Shown here in pieces: positions 56,751 through 64,000 of a stretch of DNA of 64,000 bases (the stretch's first letter is position 1; each line of letters opens with the position of its first letter). The position numbers were made by a program, and so were the translations under genes. The DNA comes from Apium graveolens. Its lineage: Eukaryota > Streptophyta > Magnoliopsida > Apiales > Apiaceae. Location of the stretch: the NCBI RefSeq assembly GCF_009905375.1, contig NC_133656.1:235919111-235983110 (forward strand), written 5' to 3'. The notes beneath the pieces were generated by a model that had not been told where the DNA came from, made no database searches, and saw nothing but the letters and a program-made list of their open reading frames with translations.

Positions 56751-57184
56751 ATGGCAGACAAAGACCGGGAGCATGCTTCTGAAGAAAATTTGCGACCCCG
56801 CATTTCTGGGTTGAAAATACATCGTTTGGCTGAAGAACCTGGCCAGAAACATCACTCTGATATTGTAAGACAATAAACACTTCTAGTTCTGATTTAATGT
56901 TTCAATACATCTTAACTAGCTATAGATTGATTAGTTTGTTATTTGTACAATACTAACACTGTAGTATTGTGTTTCTGGTCTTGATATAGCGTTATGCTAG
57001 GCTACCTGAGTTATTAGAGATGGCTCAGAATTTAATTGCTGAACTTAAAAATTTGGAGAGAGCCGAGAACAAGATGCCCGACTCGAAAGAAGTTCATCGG
57101 AGGTTACTCCAGAAACTGAGCTCAATGCCAAGAGATCCAAACAGTAGAGGACTGATGGATAGCTGGGAAAGGAGCAGAATAAAG
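56751..57184 (+). pseudogene. unrecognised plant gene, exons 1-2 (copy B)
   Basis: Exon 1 (56,751-56,864) encodes MADKDREHASEENLRPRISG, then LKIHRLAEEPGQKHHSDI. Exon 2 (56,990-57,184) encodes RYARLPELLEMAQNLIAEL, then KMPDSKEVHRRLLQKLSSMP and RGLMDSWERSRIK, open to the donor AAG|gtggtc. This reading looks ancestral compared with copy A because exon 2 stays open over its full length. The TATA box, leader exon and leader intron present in copy A are deleted, so it has no evident promoter. Exon 3 would lie beyond the window. Confidence 0.55.
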
Positions 57185-57687
57185 GTGGTCTTTTTGTTTA
57201 AGGAGGCCTTTTAGAAATATTAAAACATTTTTTTAAGAGTAAAATGCAAAATGTGTACTGAAGTTTCTAATTTGTGCAACTTGTGTATTTGTAGTTTGAA
57301 AATAGCAAAATGTCACTACAAGAAAAAAGGGTAAAACCGACCGGAACATAACCGACCGACGTCGATTTGGTCACCTTAAAACCGACTGACGTCAGTGGTC
57401 GGTTATATGCCAACTAAACGACACCGTATCGATGACGTGGCACACATAAAACCGACCATCAGCTGGTGGTCGGTTTTATAGAAAAAAAACGACACCGTTT
57501 TGCTGATGTGTCACTTTTAAAACCGACCGACTACAAGTGGTCGGTTATATAGAATAATAAAAAATTAATTTAAAGCACAAAAAAAGTACCCGTTATAGGG
57601 TTAATGAAATTTATTTGATTGTATGAGATTAATGATAAATTATTATTAAATATATATATTTTTTAATTTTAAAAAATATTATTGTAG

Positions 57688-60600
57688 ATGGAAACCATTG
57701 ATCGAAGTTGGATTGGTAATCAATTGCAAAGCGATAAAATTTCATTGACCCCGGAATATAGAATTGGTGTAGAATTTTTTTAAAATTTGCTAGCGAAAAT
57801 GGAATGAAAGATGGTACAATGAAGTGTCCTGTGTAAACGTTGTAAAAATTTGAATTGGTTAAAGATTGATGATGTTAGATTTCATTTTCTCGCTAAAAGG
57901 ATGCTTGAGGGTTTATACCGTGTGGATGTCGCACGGTGAAAAAATAGGAAGAAAACGTAGTCGAACATCACATCACCGTTATTGTGTTTCGGGAATCTTC
58001 GAGAGTAGAAGAACCGGTAGATTATGAATGCGATGTTACATGATTTAGCCGGTGAAAATTATCAATTTTATGAAACTACGGATACAGGAACTATGAATGT
58101 AGAAGAAGCTCCAAATGATAGTGCTAAAATATTGTACGAGGTTATTGTTGAAAATGGAGCACCTATTTATCCCGACAATACAAAGTACACAAGATTAAGT
58201 TTTACCACCAAATTATTGGAATTCAAAAAATAACTCGCATTGTAGTAATAAAGCTTTTGATAGTTTGCTTAAACTTCTTACGGATGTGTTACCAAAAAAA
58301 CATACATTACCCGAAAGTTATTAGGCAATGAAAAAATTATGAAGGATTGAGGGTATGAATATGAAAAAATGATTTATGTGAGAATGATTGTATGTTATTT
58401 ATGGAGATGACAAGGATAAAGTTGTGTGTGATATATGTGGTGAAGATCATTATCAGGATGTTTCTAGGAAAGAAGGTAAAAAAATAGCAAAAATTTTTTA
58501 AGACACTTTCCTTTGATCCCTCAATTACAACGCTTATATATTGTTGGGACATACATCTGATCACATGAGATGGTAACAAAAAAAGAGATGTGAAAGATAG
58601 AGAAATAAGTCATCCCGCGGATGGAGAAGAGTGGAAAAATTTTGATCGTCGATATCCTTCATTTACTCAAGAGATTCATAACATAAGGCTCGGTCTTGCG
58701 ACCGATGGTTTCAACCCTTTTGGCCCTACCGGGAAAAAAAACATATAGTGTGTGGCCCGTGGTGATAGTTGTCTACAATCTTCCACCATCGATGTGTATG
58801 AAAAAGCCATATATGTTCATGACCGATATAGTTCCGGGTCCAAATAGTATTGGAAAATATATTAACGTTTTGTCTAAGGCCTCTCATCGATGAATTGAAG
58901 ATAGTGTGAAAATACCGGGGTGAAGACATACGACCAATCTTTGAAACAAAATTTACAATGAGAGCGGCTATTATGTGGACAATTAATGACTATCCCGCTA
59001 TGAGTATGATAAGTGGGTGGTCGGGAAAAGGAAAGATGGATGTCAAGTGTGTCTTGGAAGCGTGCAAGGGTTTCAATTAAAATATTGTGGAAAATGTAGT
59101 TTATATGGCACGAACCGAATATTCCTTGAATCAAAGGATCTACTCCGTCAAAAAAGTAATTTGTTTGATAACGAAGAAAGAAGATTGTTTCATGGTCGTT
59201 TGTCCGGTGAGGGTGTTAAGGAATTGCTTGATGGTTTAGTTTTTCCACCGCCCGGAAAGACTAATTCGAAGGCAAGGAGTGTCGGATACGGGGAAGAGCA
59301 TCATTGGACTCATGTCCCAATCTTTACGAACTCCCTTATTGGTCATCACATAGTTTACGATATTCAATTGAAATCATGCATACGGAAAAAAATGTTTTTG
59401 AAAACATTTTTTTTACTATTGTCAATGCGGCAAAGTCAAAAGATCATAAAAAAGCACGAGCGTATTGCAAGCATTTTGGGGTGTTACCACATTTGTGGAT
59501 CGTGAGAAAGGAAAGTCACCTAAAGCACCTTATTCCCTTACTAGAAAACAACGTAAACTTTTGTGTGAATGGATTAGTCACTAAAACTTCTGGATGGTTA
59601 TTCCTCAAATATATCATGTTGTTTGCAATGTTGAGGATTGTACATTTTATGGATTCAAATCGCACGATTGTCACATTTTTCTTCAAAAATTATTGCCTCT
59701 CGCAATTCGTGAACTTCTACCGGCGCCTATTACCGATGCAATCACGACAATTTCTAACTTTTTCCAAGATTTGTGTTCATCCATGGTTACAAAAACCGAC
59801 TTGGAAATAATGGAAAAATCGGTTATCAAAGCGTTGTGTTGTTGGAAATGATTTTTCCTTTAAGTTGGTTGATTCGATGGAACACTTGGTTGTACATTTA
59901 GCCGAAGAAATTAGACTTGCTGGACCTGCTTATTGGCATTGGATGTATCCGATTGGAACGTTTGTTGGGAAAATTAAAACAAAAAGTCGGTAATAAAGCA
60001 AGGGTTGAGGGGTCAATTGCCGAACGATATATGGAGGAGGAGATCTTAATATTTGTTCTTTTATTTTGCCTCTGACACGATCCATAATAAGGTACGTCAT
60101 AACGAGGTTTTGTCTGATGTGCAAAATTCCGAGAATTTAGAAGTGTTTCAAATATCCAATTCAATCTCTTGGAAAGGAAGGAACTCGATATATGAGTGAT
60201 TATGAACGAGAGTTAGCGGAAGAATATGTTCTTTTAAACTCTCCTGAAGTTCAACCTTATCTAAGATACCAAATCTTACTTTAAAAAATATGCGTAATAA
60301 TTTTTGTTAATGACACATGCATGATCTTACTTTATATTTTAGGAAGTACCAAGATCGTGTTATGCGACAGCGCCCGGAAACAACACCTCAAGATTTAGAT
60401 CGTATTGTCAAAAGTCGATTTAAAACTTGGTTTAAACAAAAGGTATTTATCTATTTTAATTTGCATGATTTTTTTTAAAATTCTTATAATTACAACATCT
60501 CATCGATTTGAATTATTTTAGGTTGATAAAGATGAGGTGGAAGGACCTCGTTTTAGGGACTTACTTGATGGGCCGGTATTAAAAGTTATGACTTTTGAGA

Positions 60601-61129
60601 CTTGTCAAGTTAATGGATATAAATTTTCAACAAAATCTGCATCCGGTTCTGGTATTGTTGTTAAAGGAAATTTGCACGGAAATAATCTTGATTATTATGG
60701 TCAACTACAAGAAATTATTAGACTTATTTATCAAGGATGCAATCATGTATATTTGTTCAAATATATATGGTTTGATAGTGTTGGTAATGGTGTGAGAATT
60801 GATAAGAATCGTATGATTACAATCGATATGACTTCAAGGTTGAAGTCAAATGAGATTTTTATTTTAGCTAGTCAAGCCTCACAAGTATATTATGCTCCTA
60901 GTGTATTGGATCCAAAAGCAAAATATATACGGTGGTCAATCTAAAAGTCGCCCAATTGATGAATCTATCGTTACGCAAAATGATATAGAGGACGCTTTTC
61001 AGGAAGATAAATCTAATGCATCGACTTCGTTTTCGCTCTTTTTTCGATTTGCACAATATGGACAAATACCGTTTATTCGGCGGTGAAGAAGAAGAAGACG
61101 AAGAAGACGAAGAAAATCGACCACTTTGA
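57688..61129 (+). pseudogene. CACTA transposase, TNPD-like (copy B)
   Basis: Same domains as copy A (GLATDGFNPF region near 58,700, MTDIVPGPNSIGKYI near 58,815, YYGQLQEIIRLIYQG near 60,700) but split into many short frames by single-base indels from about 57,770 to 60,165. In places it is more intact than copy A. It keeps the G lost at 39,297 (GCAAGGAGTG) and has CGA where copy A has TGA (at 60,025). From 60,537 on it is almost identical to copy A. Confidence 0.88.
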
Positions 61130-62334
61130 ACATTTGACCTCGGTCGGTTTTAGAAGTCTTGGTCCAAAGTACATTTTTAATACTTATTTTCACGATTGAA
61201 CCGTACTGATGTTAATTTCATGTCAAAATATGTTTATGCACAAAAAATTAGCACTTTGAACGAGTACCATTACGTTTTTATAAAAGTAAATTAACAAATT
61301 TAATTAAAAATTAAATAAAAAATGAATTCGATCTGAAAAGTATAATTTTAAAAAGGTATATTTAGGGATCCAACCGTAACGGATGTTAAATTCATGTCGA
61401 AAATATGCTTATGCACAAAAAAATAGCACATTTTAAACGAGTACCATTACGTTTTATAAGTAAATTAGCAAATTTAATTAAAAATTAAAAAAAATGAAAA
61501 ATATAAAATACACATGATCGAATCGTATGGATGGACTAACGCGGTGAAAACGAACAAATGTACCAAAAATTAGGCTATTTTAAAAATAGTATAATCAAAA
61601 TCATATGAAATATAATTATTTCAGTAAATAGGTGCGGCATTCTGTAGACATAATAAGTTAACATATCATTCGATACTATAAGTATAATTTTAAAATTTAT
61701 TTTTAACGATCGAACCTGTAACGGGTGTTTAACTTCATGTAAAAATGTATTCAAGGCACACAAAAATCAGCAACATTTGAACGATGCACAAATACATTTT
61801 TATAAGAAAATTAGCAAATTTGATTAAAAAAGTGAAATAATAAAAAAAATATAAATTATAAAATACACATGATCGAACCGTACGGCTGAACCGACGCGGT
61901 AAAAACGAGCAAATGTACCAAAAATTAAGCTATTTAAATAATAATAATCATGTTTTATAAGATTTTTTTTAATTTAGGGGTTTGTAACCCCTAAACCCTA
62001 AACCCTAAAATTAAAAAAATTAAAAAATTAAAAACTATAAAACACCACTTTGGGTCATAACCGACCACCTAAAAAATGCGGGTTTTTTTTGTGAAAAATT
62101 AAAAAACCCCGCCTAGAGCAAAACGACACCGTTTTGCATGCTGCACAGGGTTCAAGGTTAAAACCGACCGACCTGGTGGTCGGTTTTAAGTCCCAGGCGG
62201 TCGGTTTTAAGTCTGTTATAAATAAAAAGAACGGTTCACTTTTCTTTTCTCTATTTCCTTCTCTATCTCTCTATTTTCTCTATATCTCTCTCTTACACTC
62301 AAAACCGACTTAATTCATTAAAAAGCTTCGATTC
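61130..62334. other. CACTA internal spacer (copy B)
   Basis: Counterpart of 41,169-42,368, with the same GATCGAACCGTACGG-type repeats and small indels. No gene is seen. Confidence 0.6.
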
Positions 62335-64000
62335 ATGGCGTTTAATTCACGAAGGAGCCCCAAATCATCTCTCATTGCCTCCGGTTTCACTCTCGATGTA
62401 AGATTTTCTTACGATTAAGCACTTTTTTTACTCGATTGCATATATGTGTGTATGTGTATGTATTTTTTGTGTTTATATATATGATTCGAAGTTAATTATA
62501 TGTTTTTTGTGTTTGTTAAAGTATTATTCTCACATAAATTGATGTGTTTCACTTCAAATCAAACTTCATTGATTTTTCAGTTTTCATGTAAAATTTTGCA
62601 TGTTAAACATTCGTCGGTTATGTCAATTTTTGAATATATGTATAAGTATAAATTTTAGGATTTTGTCGTTTGTTTACGTTTAGGTAGAAGTATAAATGTA
62701 TTTTTAGGGTTAATTTGTAGGGGTTTGCTCTTGTAAACATGATTCGTACTCGAAAATGGATAAATATTGCACTTTATATGTGAGTTTGGAACTTTAAATT
62801 ATTGTATATATAGGTTAAGTTGATTTAATTATTTAATTTGCGTAATTAAATAATGCTCTAATTAGTTGTGTTTTTTTTATCGTTAATTTGTGAAATGGAT
62901 ACGTTTATATGCATTTTATATGCATTTTATGTGATTTTAAATGCTTTTTTATGTAATGTGATTTACTAATGCAAGTCGTTTCATCGATTTGATTGTTTTC
63001 ATATTGGCTACTATATTTTTATTATTTATTTTAGGATCTTTTTGCTTGGATGTTGACATTGGTTATGATAAGTCTTGTGGTGTTGACAATGGCGAAAAAA
63101 GGGAAGGGGAAAGACAAGGAGCCAGAAAAAGACAAGGGGAAGGCAAAGGCCAAGGGAAAGGCCAAAGTCGCGAGTAAGAAAGGCAAGGGCAAGGGTGCAA
63201 AGGAAAATGAGGGAATTTGCATTTGCACGATAAGCCGACGGATTCGGATTCGGACCCGAATGATCCGACTCGGCACATGACAAATGCGAAGGAGCGAGAA
63301 GGCGACCTCGATCACATTCGAGTGGCATATATGGAGAGAAACCGCCATTGAAGCCATATCGCATTGATATCTCCGATGGACAGTAAGTTAAAAAAATTTT
63401 AAATTACATTATTCCCTATATGTTTATATTTTTGGTGCTGTTCAATATTGTTATGTGAATTGTTAATGTTTATTGTTTTCTTTGTTTAAATATAGTATTG
63501 AAGATGATACGGCTAAGAAAACGCTTTTGGCTATGATTCGGAAGAAGTGGCCTCTTGAGCGTTATACTTATACCGATATCGAAGAACGTCACCCGGGTTG
63601 GTTGAATGCAAGAGTCGAGGAGTTTCAAGTAAGTTATTTTTTTTGTAATTATCATTTATTTCATGATTTTATGATGCATTTATCCTCATTTTTTTTTGCA
63701 ATTGTAGAAATACTATAGGCATCTTAAGGGGCAAAGCCGTTCAAAGGCCCGAAAATTATGGAAGATCACATTAAAGTGACGATAAAAAGGACTTTGAATG
63801 AGCTTAAGAAGAGGGTGGAGCGAAAAGCAAGGGAGGAGGGCGTGAGCAAGTTGTCTTTGAAGCCGCCTTATTGGTCCGTTTCTTTTTGGAAGGACCTTTT
63901 GGAGTATTGGGAGAACAATGAAGGACACTTGCACCGGTCATCGGTTGGATCCACCAACCGACAACAAGTTGAAAGATTGCATAGTGCCGGTGCAAGGTCA
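62335..64000 (+). CDS. CACTA TNPA-like protein (copy B, incomplete at window end)
   Basis: Same start MAFNSRRSPKSSLIASG and splice signals as copy A. In exon 2 the copy-A stop is absent: GAKENEGIC reads on after the lysine-rich stretch, but another stop follows in this frame. An in-frame shift then leads to the TDSDSDPNDPTRHM segment. A stretch present in copy A (GAATGGCGAGGAAGG region) is shortened. The third exon (KKWPLERYTYTDIEERHPGW) is intact. The gene runs out of the window in exon 4. Confidence 0.65.

Larger units (their letters stand above)
56122..64000. repeat. segmental duplication, copy B (cut by window end)
   Basis: Direct copy of 34,510-44,047. The last base of the window corresponds to about 44,047 in copy A. 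Differences are dominated by 1-2 base indels in runs, plus a 1.63-kb deletion at 56,686 that removes the promoter and leader region. Substitutions are few. Confidence 0.93.
57237..64000. mobile_element. Mutator-like element, copy B (5' part)
   Basis: Same start GAGTAAAATGCAAAATG and the same left target duplication tttttttaa (57,228-57,236) as copy A. Because flanks and insertion point are shared, it was duplicated with the locus, not inserted independently. Confidence 0.88.
57314..64000 (+). mobile_element. CACTA element, copy B (5' part)
   Basis: Starts CACTACAAGAAAAAAGGG after tgt, inside the same MULE position as copy A, with the same subterminal ACCGACC/GGTCGG clusters. The 3' end is outside the window. 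Confidence 0.93.

Overview
The window looks like nuclear DNA of a eudicot plant with a large, transposon-rich genome. The evidence is AT-rich intergenic DNA, GT-AG introns, plant-type gene families (serine acetyltransferase, wall-associated-kinase-like receptor, MCTP, MSH2, RIO1) and plant-type transposons of most major superfamilies. The species cannot be fixed from sequence alone. I see no tRNA, rRNA or CRISPR, and no bacterial operon structure. Only one host gene, a cytosolic-type serine acetyltransferase, reads as fully intact. Layout: 1-5.2 kb holds two non-autonomous hAT elements with 8-bp target duplications and two Stowaway MITEs. From 5.2 to 6.7 kb lies the 3' half of a Copia element (minus strand). 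From about 6.8 to 12.9 kb there is a probable solo LTR and then the 3' half of a Tat-lineage Gypsy element (minus) with an antisense extra ORF, a 69-bp tandem array and a nested solo LTR. From 13.1 to 16.7 kb there is a PIF/Harbinger-like MITE and the intact serine acetyltransferase gene. From 16.7 to 20.3 kb lies a convergent WAK-like receptor kinase pseudogene broken by a hAT insertion, frameshifts and stops. From 21.3 to 22.25 kb there is a decayed direct copy of parts of the acetyltransferase gene and the kinase 3' end. From 22.25 to 25.3 kb lies the 5' half of a Copia element whose break falls at the same place in RT where the 5.2-6.7 kb half begins. An MCTP gene fragment follows at 25.9 kb and a TRIM-like element at 28.5 kb. 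The 29.9-34.5 kb region is a CACTA element that carries the last two exons of MSH2 in reverse, plus two exon-like pieces of an unidentified gene. From 34.5 kb a locus of about 21.6 kb begins that is repeated in direct orientation from 56.1 kb to the window end. It consists of a promoter and first exons of an unrecognised gene, a Mutator-like element (37,262-48,485) in the intron with a 9-bp target duplication, and a 9.3-kb CACTA element with TNPD-like and TNPA-like genes nested inside it (37,339-46,593, 3-bp target duplication). After that come a third exon, a second Gypsy relic (50.8-53.5 kb) flanked by 62-bp direct repeats, and the orphan 3' exons of a RIO1 kinase gene (53.6-54.3 kb). The second copy of the locus (56,122-64,000) is cut off by the window edge. 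Most of the interest is structural: nested and split transposons, captured gene fragments, and a tandem duplication in which one copy of the unrecognised gene keeps a promoter but lost its frame while the other keeps its frame but lost the promoter. I found no convincing new biological system. The transposon calls rest on termini, target duplications and conserved protein motifs read by eye.
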